Source of the DNA: Liriodendron chinense
Lineage: Eukaryota > Streptophyta > Magnoliopsida > Magnoliales > Magnoliaceae
Direction: 5' to 3'
Length of the DNA: 64,000 nucleotides
Assembly: GCA_003013855.2 (NCBI GenBank)
Contig: ML058460.1
Coordinates: 682,001 to 746,000 of the forward strand
The notes under the pieces were generated by a model. The model worked only from the letters and a program-made list of their open reading frames with translations, was not told where the DNA came from and ran no database searches. The translations under genes were made by a program, and so were the position numbers. Below are positions 1 through 9,415 of the stretch, one piece after another. Every line of letters starts with the position of its first letter. Within the stretch, counting starts at the first letter, position 1.

Positions 1-389
1 TGTAAGAAGCCACCCTTGAATGAATGCTACTACGAAGCCTCCCACAAATGTTGATACCAGTTGAATGAACTTACCAACCTGCAAAGTGGTAAAACTTGAA
101 AATTAAAACATACTCAAGAAGAATGGCACTCCTCAATCAATGGGAAAGCCAAATTGCAAAGACCAAACAGCAATCTTGAATGTCCACAAAAGAAAAATAA
201 TGCTCACACACACCAAAAGAATTATGTCAACATTTTAGTTTCTCTTTCAAAAGAGAGCTATTCTAAGGTATAAAGGTGTTTGGAAACATTTCCTCATGAG
301 AACGATATTCTTTGGAGAACACCAAATAGCTAGAAGTGCTTCCTCAGAGGAGGGGACCGATTTCTCGTGAGAAATCTCTCTCGCACACA

Positions 390-2263
390 ATTGTTGGCCC
401 ATATGATGAATAGTCCAACTTTATGTGGGCCAAACCTATGATCAGTATTTAGTTGTCATAGCTAAATGGTCCTAATGATGAACAGTCATATTTGGCATAT
501 GTCAAAGGCGAATGGTCTAATTAATTTAAAATTGAAGATCAATGGCCCAATAAGGTCGATATTAAAGTTGAATGGTCCGATTGCATTGAAATTGAAGATC
601 AATGGTCCAATTTGGCTGAAATTGAAAATCAGTGGTTCAATTAGATTGACGTATAAGACGAATGGTCGGATTTAAAAAGAATATTGAAGATGAACCGTCT
701 GATTGTATTGAAATTTAACATGAATCATCTGATTAGCCAATATCGAAAATCAAAGGCTTTATTGGATGAATATCGAAGTCCAATGTCCCAAAAGAATGAT
801 ATTAAAAATGAACGGCCTAATTGGACCAATGTCAAAGATGACATTATGATTAGTCCAGAATTGAATATCAACAGCCTGATTGGAACAATATCGAATATAG
901 TTTTTCTGCAAGGTGGATCAATATTGATTATGAACAGCCTGATTGTGATGAAATAAAAGATGAAGACTGTATTGGATTGATGCCAAAGCCGAACAATCCA
1001 GTTCAAAATACTAAAGACAGATGGTCTGATCGGATCGATATCAAAGATAAACGGTCCAATTTATCCAAAATTGAATATCAACAGCCAGAGTGGAGAGATA
1101 ATGAAGGTGCATGGTCCAATCGTAATGTAATTAAAAATAAACAGAATAATACAAATGGTCTATTTCAAATGATACTAAGGATGAATTGTCCAATTGGACC
1201 AAAATTAAATATGAACAGCTTGATTAGTTCAAACTTGAAGATCAATTGTTCAATTAGATGATATTGAAGGCGAATGTCTGTTTGGGTTGATATTACATGT
1301 CAATAGTTTTATTGGATGGATGTCAAAGAAGAACATTCTTATTTGGCCAAAATTGGAGATGAATTATTCAATTGATCTGCTATTGAAAATCAATAGTCTG
1401 TTTGGGTCAATATTGAATATCAATGGTTAGATTGGTTTCATATCAAAGATGAATAATCTGCTTGGGCTAAAATTAGACATGAATGATACAATTGGATTGA
1501 TGATCAATGGTCCAATTAGGCCGATATTGAGGATGAATGACTGATCGATTACAATCAAATCATCTACCTTCAATATCAAACTGTTGATCATCTACATCAA
1601 CCTAATCATACCATTCATATCTAACATCAATCCATTAAGATGGTTCATCTTCAATATCTATACAATTGAACCCTTGATCATTAATATTAGCTCAATTACA
1701 CTGATCATCTTTTCTATCGCTCGAATTGAATCGTTCAAATTTGACATTAGTCCAAATGGGCCTTTCATTTTCAATATCAACCAAATCAGACCATTCACCA
1801 CCACTTTCAAGACAATTGAATGGTTCATCTTCAATATCAGGCCCATAGGACCAGATCTTCATTTTTTGGATTAACTGGATCATTCGTAGCTTTCATCTTT
1901 AGTATCATTTGAATCAAAGCATTTGCCTTCGAATTAGTCCAAGTGGACCATTGATTTCAATATCGGCACAATCAAACCATTCATCTTCAATATCGGTCCA
2001 ATCATACTGTTGATCTTCAATTTTGGACTAATCAGGGAGTTCATCTTTGATATATATCCAATCAAACCATTCATCTTCAGTATTGTTCGAATCAAACTAT
2101 TCCGCTTCAGCATTAGTCTAATTTGGCTGCTGGTTTTTAATATCTACCCAGACAAACTAGTCCATGAGAAAGACTAGACCAATCATCTTTTGGGCCAATC
2201 TCTAATTATAAATCAAAGTTGCTACTCACATGGACTTGGACTCCCATCATGTGGGCCTAACAA
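390..2263. mobile_element. Foldback element of 30-bp repeats, ABCB copy A intron 3
   Basis: The left arm (about 390-1545) is a run of degenerate 30-bp units of the form aatggtccgattgNattgaa..ttgaagat; from about 1560 to 2263 the same units run in reverse complement (ttcaatatc..tcattc). The outer ends are inverted: TTGTTGGCCCATATGATG at the left and CATCATGTGGGCCTAACAA at the right. Arms are unequal (about 1.15 and 0.7 kb). Relative to copy B about 115 bases near 470 are missing. No transposase is encoded. The overall form fits a foldback transposon; the superfamily is unassigned. Confidence 0.8.
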
Positions 2264-3663
2264 TAGTTCCACCAAGAGAGGGAAGCAAACCTTTACCTAG
2301 AAGCTACTTTTAAAAGCTAGCCAAACATTGTTTTACCCATAGCTATATTATATTCCAAAGTAGATAAGACAGGAGGACAGAGGCCAAGAAAAAATAATAA
2401 TTCTTTGAGAAATGGCTTACCAAATAGCAACTTAAGAGAGAATCAATTCTTCCTAAGAGAAGGAAGTGAAAAGAATTGAATTTTAGGGTTGGGATGTTAC
2501 CAAACACACACTGAGCATGCATCAGAAAAGCAGTACTGAAACATTAATGAAGAAAAATATTAATTGGAGCAAGGAATGGAAGTATTACCTTCTCACCCAT
2601 GGCATCTTGTATAAGTACAGTATCGCCGGACATTCGCCCTATAACTTCCCCGGTGTTTGTTTGCTTGTCGAAGAACGCAACGTCTTGTCTCAATATCGCC
2701 TTCAAGTACAAATTCTTATTCGTGCAGCCTGTCTTTCCCCTGTGACCATCCAGCAAGCCACCTCTGGCGAATAACATGGAATCCAGGTTTTGTCAGTCTC
2801 CAATAGTTCAATTTTCTTGGATATGCAATTAGAGAGATAAAATTCATGGACTACTAAAAAATGAAAAGCCGTTGTACTTACGGAAGAATGCTGCCAAACC
2901 CGATCCAATAGCCAAATAAACAAATTTCAGAGACACCTGAATCAGAAGCAGATAACATCAATAAATGATAAAACCATTTCCTATTTCGCACATCTTGAGC
3001 TACAATCTAGAATCAAATGATGACTTTGACGAAACAAAAATTTCTAAGGAGATGCTTTTTCGAGCAATGAAATTAGGAAAATGCCTCGGTTTATTTTTCT
3101 TTAGAAAGTAACAAAGTCGAGAATTGTGAGCCCGCATGGTACGAGTGTAGCATCCAATCTATCTAACGTATGCATCCCATCATGATGATCGCATGAACAA
3201 AAAGTCTGGCCAACTGAATCATTGAATGGAATACACATGAATTTGGATGTTTTTTAGTAGTGTGTATTATTCTTCATGGTTTGGCCCACCTTGTGATTGT
3301 TCTTTCAAGTTTGGTTAGTCCAATAATCATGGTGGGATGCATATGTTGGATGTGCTAGATTCCAAAAGCATACTATATGGGCCTACAATTCATATTACTC
3401 CCTCTGACGAAAAGTGACCAGGCTTTTTTTTTTTTTGTTTTTTTTTTTTGGTAAAATTCAATTTCCTGAAGAATTATGGCATGGCACAAAATCCCTCAGC
3501 AACGAGAACTTTACAAATAATGCCTCAAGGAATGGAAATTCCCGGGAGTGCTTTATGAGGGAATAAATTACCAAATTATCAGTTTTTTTTTAATTTTAAG
3601 AAAGTGGTAAATTAGAGAACTGTGGGGCCCATGTGGTGTGTATGACATCCAGACAGTCCAAAA

Positions 3664-3725
3664 TGTCATGTCCCGAAATCCGGACCAGAGTGTGCACCAT
3701 CCGGCCTATTTTACGGGGCATGATA
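3664..3725 (+). repeat. Left terminal block of the retrotransposon complex
   Basis: Sixty-two bases starting TGTCATGTCCCGAAATCCGG and ending ..ACGGGGCATGATA. They align with the reverse complement of 15402-15463 at roughly 80 % by eye. A primer-site-like TGGTATCAGAG follows at about 3731, as after a 5' LTR. It may be an internally deleted 5' LTR or an inverted LTR end. Confidence 0.5.
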
Positions 3726-3730
3726 GAATG

Positions 3731-3741
3731 GTATCAGAGAG
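3731..3741 (+). promoter_or_regulatory. Primer-binding-site-like TGGTATCAGAG
   Basis: TGGTATCAGAG is complementary to the 3' end of initiator tRNA-Met, the primer used by many plant LTR retrotransposons. It lies six bases after the left terminal block. Confidence 0.5.
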
Positions 3742-4248
3742 AGGGTTTTCTTAAAAACCTAATTGACCTGTAGGTTATGACCCCACTCTTATACATAAAT
3801 AATAAACCCTTGAAAATTAGAAACCAAACTTAGGACATTCCCTAAATTATTGTGGTAAATGTGGAGAACTTAGAAATCAAAATTAGGAATCCCTATAAAA
3901 AAAATGAAATGCAATGTTTACTGCTCATCTGAACTCCAATATAGACTCAAAGTGCTTTATTGTTATTGATAATTGATTTATAGTTCATTTTATAGCAATT
4001 AGGTATTTTTAGATGATTTTATAACACAAAAATCCTGCTGGACAACAATGTTCAACAGAATTATTGACTTTTCTAAAATTCATATCTATTAATATACAGC
4101 TCCGATCAGTATGATTTAAGGGGGGTGAATTTTGATCGCGTCTGACCCAGAATAATTCAGAAAGTTAGACGAAAGGTCATGATGTGAGATTGCCCTCAAT
4201 CTTTTATCGACGATGCTTAAGAAACCTCGGGGACAAAGTTTGTTTTTA

Positions 4249-4260
4249 AGGGAGGTGGTT
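4249..4260 (+). other. Polypurine-tract-like stretch before TGTAACGCCCC
   Basis: aagggaggtggtt directly precedes TGTAACGCCCC at 4261, and cggggacaaagtttg lies just upstream, the usual arrangement at the start of a gypsy 3' LTR. This conflicts with the primer site after 7079, which would make the following block a 5' LTR. It may mark two elements joined here. Confidence 0.4.
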
Positions 4261-7079
4261 TGTAACGCCCCAGATTTTTTAGATTTATTTGAAAATTTTT
4301 GAAAATTCATTTTTAGTTTATTTTTTATTAATTATCATACATTTACCATTGATTTGCGAATAGCGGGATATCCGTAGGAGATCCGATAGGGGACCCTTTA
4401 CAAAAGTTGCTTAGAATGATCCCATAAACATCGTAGAAAGATCAGATTTAAAAAATCATGCACTTCTTAGATAATTACGAAAATGACATTAGTTAAACTT
4501 AAGTTAAGATGCCATTTTTAAGTATTATAGTTTCTGACGATCGCTTTCATGCAAAACCCTGGATTTAAGCTTTTGGGCACATATTAACCATACACGTCAA
4601 ATTTTAGCTCTTAAATCATAGTAGAAGTGGTCCAATTGTCAAATCAGCCCCTTAACCGTTGATTTTCATGTCCATCGAGTGAGAAAAGTAGATGGTTAGT
4701 CGTAGTCGAATATTTCTCTTCATATGAGTGACTTGGATCGTCTTTATCATGGACCAATAGTGTGATTTGAGTGCCCCACCTTGATAAGCTTCTTTATTTT
4801 GCGCGAAGTTATCCCGTTATAGAAATTAACGAATTACCAACTCTTTTTAAATCTTAACCTTTCAATTTACTCACTTCTCACCATCAACCGCTTCTCAAAT
4901 TTGGACCACCCATTATACTCATATGACTACGAGTTTACACAAAATTTGGATCTCGATCTATAATCCTACACCGTTGAACCACAAAGCCAGCCCCTTCCTT
5001 TTCCGCCAAAAGTTGGAATTTCAGATCTAGGCATTTTTCACCATAAATCAATCACTAAACTTTGTAAAATTGTTTGCCTATCATGACTACATATTTTTTC
5101 AAAATTTGGGCCATGATCATCAAGCGTAGACCGTTAATTGAGATCTAGCCCATTTTAGCACCCGTCAGGTGTTGAACCTCCAATTTATACATTGCATTGC
5201 CCATTACATGACATGGTTTGCATGATTTTCATGATTTAAAGGCCCATCTAACACATGTTTTGTGAATATAGGAATGAGAGCGGACTTCACTCAATTAGAG
5301 ACCAAAAATGGGCCATTTGGAGCCTTTGATGAAGGCCCAAGGTGGACCAAAGAAAGAAGGAAGCAAAGAAAGAAGAAAATAGAAGAAAGAAAGGAAGAAA
5401 ACAAGAAGAAAAAGAGACCGACCGGTCTTGACCGGTCGGCCATGCTTGCTGGAGTAATGCCAAAGAGGGCCTGACCGGTCATGACCGGTCGGCCAGCCCT
5501 GTCCGACCGGTCGTGACCGGTCGGCCATGCAAGTTTCAGATTCCAGATTCTAAAACAGCAATGTATTCCCGCACCTGGTTTTTCGGACCAGTTTTCTGGG
5601 TTGATATTGATGATATTTGAAAATCCAACACATCCATGTCGAAGAGGAGCTCGACGCCGAACTAACCCAAGTGGTTTCGTGTCGATCGGAGCTACGGATT
5701 GACCGTGGTGGCCAAAACAATACGAACTGTCCAGAAAGTTCAGATTTCGCTGTTCAACTCTGGGCCGGTCCAGAGGACTCATCATTGATGATATGAAGAA
5801 TCTACTTTGACCATCTTTTAGAACACATCCATATATAAATAACCACAAAAGTTTCAGATCAAAAGGATGTGTGGTTTGATCGTACCGGTTGAAGAAAGAT
5901 GGACCATCCAGAAAGCTCCAACTGCGCAGAGTTTATAAAAGCCCTAATTGTTCTAATTTTCGGACCATATTCTGGGGTTTTTTTGGACAATCTAATCCAT
6001 CCATCATGTAGAGGAGGAATTTTTCTACCAATGTTCAAAATTTGAGATCAATCCGACCTCTGTACACTCCGGGGCGTTGAAAGCAAGATGACTGGTTCTG
6101 AAGGTACCCAAAGTGCGCGATTTTGAGAGGCGGTCGGTGATGTGATTGGTGGGCCCATTCAGAGGATAATCTTGGAAATCTAAATCATCTATGAGGAAGA
6201 TCACATTACAAGGAAGCTACAAACCAAATTTGAAGGCAATCCGACCATTGGTTAAGCCGTACCAGGCGAAACAAATTCTGCTATGTTGTTGTACTATTGC
6301 TGCACTATAAAAGGAGGTGCTCTCTTCTATTCCAAATCAACCAAGGACATGGGAAGCAAGGAGTTCAAGTCCCAGGAGGCTACCTAGCCTCCTCCAGCTA
6401 GTTTTTCTTCCTTTTCTTAGTTCTAGTTCTAGTTTTAATATGTTTTTCCTTAGCTAACCTCTTAGCTAGAGCTAGAGGTGAAATTTGTAGTTGGTTCCAA
6501 TGCTTTGATTCTTTTATTTCAAGTACCCTTTCTTAATTTTGGATTTTGAAGTTCTAGTTTGAATAAAGTTTGGTTTTTTTAGAAGTTTTGTGAGAGTTTG
6601 TGTGCTCCGGACATGAGTTCCTTGCAATTCTCTAAGATTACCATGATTGGGTTGTTTGAATTAGAATTGTAGTAACCCTTGAGCATGCCATAGTCCATAG
6701 GCATGGCTGTTACTCCGAAGGCTACAAGTTCAAGTTCTATGTGCTTCATTAGAACTAGAAATCTAATTTCCAGATTTAAGTGGGATTGTTTGTGCTTGAA
6801 TGTTATATCTTCCAATTAGATGAGAGATAGGACTTTGATTCTAATTGTGTTGTACTTGGATGAATGGATTGGCATTGGACTACTACAAGTGGATCCTTAA
6901 TGCTCTAGTTCTTCTTAATTTCAGATTTTTCTATTTTATGTGAAAAACTATCTTCTCAAACTTCTTAGATTCTAGTTATTAGAGTACTTGGAATTGTTTA
7001 TCTCTTTCCCTGTGGATCGACCTCGGTCTTACCGAGATTTATTACTACATCGCAGCCTTACACTTGAGGCAAGCGAACA
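4261..7079 (+). mobile_element. LTR or chimeric LTR block, Athila/TAT-type 3' part
   Basis: Begins TGTAACGCCCC and ends ..gcgaACA just before the primer site at 7086. A TATA box (TATAAAAGG, 6306-6314) and the stretch ctgtggatcgacctcggtcttaccg (about 7010-7035) are typical of Athila/TAT U3 and U5. The upstream U3 holds three GACCGGTCNNGACCGGTC palindromes at 5415-5523. The first kilobase may belong to a different element. No intact downstream LTR partner was found. Confidence 0.5.
5415..5523 (+). repeat. Three GACCGGTC-NN-GACCGGTC palindromes
   Basis: GACCGGTCTTGACCGGTC, GACCGGTCATGACCGGTC and GACCGGTCGTGACCGGTC, each followed by GGCC. Each half and the whole are self-complementary apart from the two central bases. 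They lie in the U3 part of an LTR, upstream of the TATA box. Confidence 0.8.
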
Positions 7080-7085
7080 AGTTTT

Positions 7086-7103
7086 TGGCGCCGTTGCCGG
7101 GGA
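7086..7103 (+). promoter_or_regulatory. Primer binding site, tRNA-Asp type
   Basis: TGGCGCCGTTGCCGGGGA is the primer site characteristic of Athila/TAT (Ty3/gypsy) elements, complementary to the 3' end of tRNA-Asp. It marks the start of the internal region of that element. Confidence 0.75.
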
Positions 7104-7346
7104 AAAAAGTTAAACGGTTTTAATTGTTCTAGTAGCTATAGAGTAATCTTAGTTATGTAGGATTTTCAGTTTTTATAGAAGTAGATTTTCTGATTTTTTT
7201 TTAGATTACTAACAAATTCTTTTTTGATTTTGTAGGATATTGTTGCTGACATAGATCTCACTCTATTGGGTAACATCTCCCCATATCCCTTCTTTTTGTT
7301 CTTTTTTTTTATATTAGGGTAGTTTTCAATTTCTTAAAATTTCATC

Positions 7347-8039
7347 ATGTATGATTGGACGAATGGTGCATATAAGCATCTTTTGGAAGATGAGATGTCA
7401 AACCATGAAATTGAAAATCTTTATGATTGGAACCATTATAAGCATAAGTATTTTTCTAAGGTTCAATCAACCTCCACTGCCGCCCCACGTAAGACGATGC
7501 GTGATTACATTAATGAAAACAATACACATATTGAGACACGATGTAAGACGATGGGGGAATACCGGAACGAAGCAAAATTGGATAATCATCAGGGAAAAAC
7601 ATTACGTGATTACCGGATTGAAAATAACATGAGTGTTCCACCGGTTATGGTAAGAGGTGTGCAACAACAAAAGGAACAGGTGAATAGTAGCCAACCGGTT
7701 AAGACAATGTGTGATTACTTGTATGGATATGCCTATCAACCATCATATAACTTTTCATCCTACAATGCGTACGGTCTTAATTGGGAAAACCACCATTCTC
7801 CTTGTTCAAGGGAGGAACCAACCATGGATGCCAACAACTATCCTCAAGAGTTTCTTTCTCATGAGCCGCAACCGACACGAACTCTTGAGGATGTGCTGCG
7901 AGAGTTTATGGAAATAACTGAGAAATGCATACAAAACCTCTCGCCATCTCAAAATATTAAACCCAACATTGGGAACACCGAATCAATCCCAACAATGAGG
8001 AGGATGAGGCTATCCAAGCCCAACCCTCTTCTGATTTAA
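7347..8039 (+). CDS. Internal ORF 1 of Athila/TAT-type element (gag-like N-terminal region)
   Basis: 230 codons, 240 bases after the primer site. The motif K-T-(M/L)-x-(D/E)-Y occurs four times (residues about 49-54, 67-72, 85-90 and 116-121); a single 'LRDY/MRDY' motif near the gag N-terminus is what I recall from Athila/TAT elements, so this looks like an internally repeated version. Near residue 195 TLEDVLREFMEITEK resembles the coiled stretch in those gag proteins. No zinc knuckle, protease or polymerase is present. Its stop overlaps the next ORF's start (TAATG at 8037-8041). Nothing indicates a host gene. Confidence 0.5.
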   Translation: MYDWTNGAYKHLLEDEMSNHEIENLYDWNHYKHKYFSKVQSTSTAAPRKTMRDYINENNTHIETRCKTMGEYRNEAKLDNHQGKTLRDYRIENNMSVPPVMVRGVQQQKEQVNSSQPVKTMCDYLYGYAYQPSYNFSSYNAYGLNWENHHSPCSREEPTMDANNYPQEFLSHEPQPTRTLEDVLREFMEITEKCIQNLSPSQNIKPNIGNTESIPTMRRMRLSKPNPLLI

Positions 8040-9067
8040 TGGATAGACTTTTAAAGGAGATTGATTTCGATGATCCCAATGTTATCATCAATTATGGTGA
8101 GTCCACTATCTCTTTTGGATGCTTTGAACTTAATGATGAAGAGATTTCAATGACGGTTGACGAACCCGAGGAATCCATAAAATTTGAAAGTGGTAGTGGG
8201 GTTGCCTACAATGAGGGTGTGGTGAATGGTTATGAACCTATGGTTTCTTTTTCCCAAGGGCATAATGATTATGAGTCTCTAGAGGATATGCATGCTAGAG
8301 AGATGGCCGAAGTCGATCTTTTTGAGTCGTTCCACCAACAACACATGCCAAATTCTAGTGTGGTAGACCTCCCTTTGATTGAAAATTCTATTCCTTTGGA
8401 TGATGAGGTGGCACAATCTGAAATTTTCAAAGATCAACCAATGTTAAATGATGTGCTTACCACTGAATCTGAAGAATTCTCTTTGGAAGACCTCCTCTCT
8501 ATAGAGGAGGAATTCCTTACCATTGAAACAGAATTTCTTCAATCATTAAGGGAGGATGAGGACCCTTCATCCGACTATCTCGATTTCCTAGAGGAATGCT
8601 TGGCCCACTCTTATGATCTTGATGATGAGATGATTAAGGAGTTGGATATTTTGTTAGACACGGTGTCGGTGCCTGAAGAACACCTTTCCACTGATTTACA
8701 CTCTTTACCATTGTTTATGGAAACACCGTACAATTCTGAATTTGTGGAAGAGACAACTTTAACTAATGAAAACTTGATGAATGTCTCTCCACCGTCATGG
8801 GTCCTTCAACCCATTGAAAATTCTGATTGGGATGACCCATTTTTAATCAATCATAACCCAAATCAGAATTTGAGGAGATATATTTTTGCTGCTCTTATCT
8901 CCTCCTTTTATGCATGTGGTGCACAATACGATTGGACTTCAATGATAAGAAGCACACATGTTTACTGTCAAGCAGGACTTTGGATGGTCCTCATGAGAAA
9001 TTTATTGAAATTCATGAAGATCCTGCTCAACTTTGATCATGTAGTTGATCGGACTAATCAAAGGTAG
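8039..9067 (+). CDS. Internal ORF 2 of Athila/TAT-type element, acidic, no recognised domain
   Basis: 342 codons starting at the TAATG overlap with ORF 1. The protein is strongly acidic (for example ESEEFSLEDLLSIEEEF near residue 140) and lacks protease, RT, RNase H or integrase motifs. A polypurine tract follows 180 bases after the stop, so the element between primer site and PPT holds only these two ORFs and was probably mobilised by another element. The final 60 residues (YIFAALISSFYACGAQYD..) are hydrophobic and may be the remains of a membrane-protein-like ORF. Function not recognised. Confidence 0.45.
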   Translation: MDRLLKEIDFDDPNVIINYGESTISFGCFELNDEEISMTVDEPEESIKFESGSGVAYNEGVVNGYEPMVSFSQGHNDYESLEDMHAREMAEVDLFESFHQQHMPNSSVVDLPLIENSIPLDDEVAQSEIFKDQPMLNDVLTTESEEFSLEDLLSIEEEFLTIETEFLQSLREDEDPSSDYLDFLEECLAHSYDLDDEMIKELDILLDTVSVPEEHLSTDLHSLPLFMETPYNSEFVEETTLTNENLMNVSPPSWVLQPIENSDWDDPFLINHNPNQNLRRYIFAALISSFYACGAQYDWTSMIRSTHVYCQAGLWMVLMRNLLKFMKILLNFDHVVDRTNQR

Positions 9068-9221
9068 GTAGGTAGGTTAGGATTTATTTTTCTGCAATTA
9101 GGATTGAATAAGTCTCATCGAGACAATGGAAGATGCTAGAATTGATCAACTTGCTATCTCAGGTACTATTGTTCTCACTCGTATTTTACCATTGCTCTCA
9201 TGTTCATGCTAATTGCATATC

Positions 9222-9264
9222 TTTTTACATTGAGGACAATGCAAGATTTGGTTGGGGGGTGAGA
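9222..9264 (+). other. Polypurine tract region of the Athila/TAT-type element
   Basis: ttgaggacaatgcaagattt followed by ggttggggggtgagatgaga is the common end of the internal region in plant Athila/TAT-type elements, next to the 3' LTR. The 3' LTR itself is truncated: by about 9416 the sequence is already chromovirus protease coding. Confidence 0.6.
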
Positions 9265-9415
9265 TGAGATTCCTCATCTAGCATGTTGCAACATTTCGAG
9301 CCTCACATGCGCAAATTTTTTCGAATTTTCTAAAATTTCAAAACTCTTTTAGAAAACCGTATTTCCATGCATTCGAGATGATATGAGTATAAGAAGAGGA
9401 GATACGAAGTGTGTG

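Noticed and set aside
5291..5848. 185-codon minus-strand ORF as a gene
   Set aside because: It lies across LTR sequence, is antisense to a purine-rich run and the GACCGGTC palindromes, and shows no domain.
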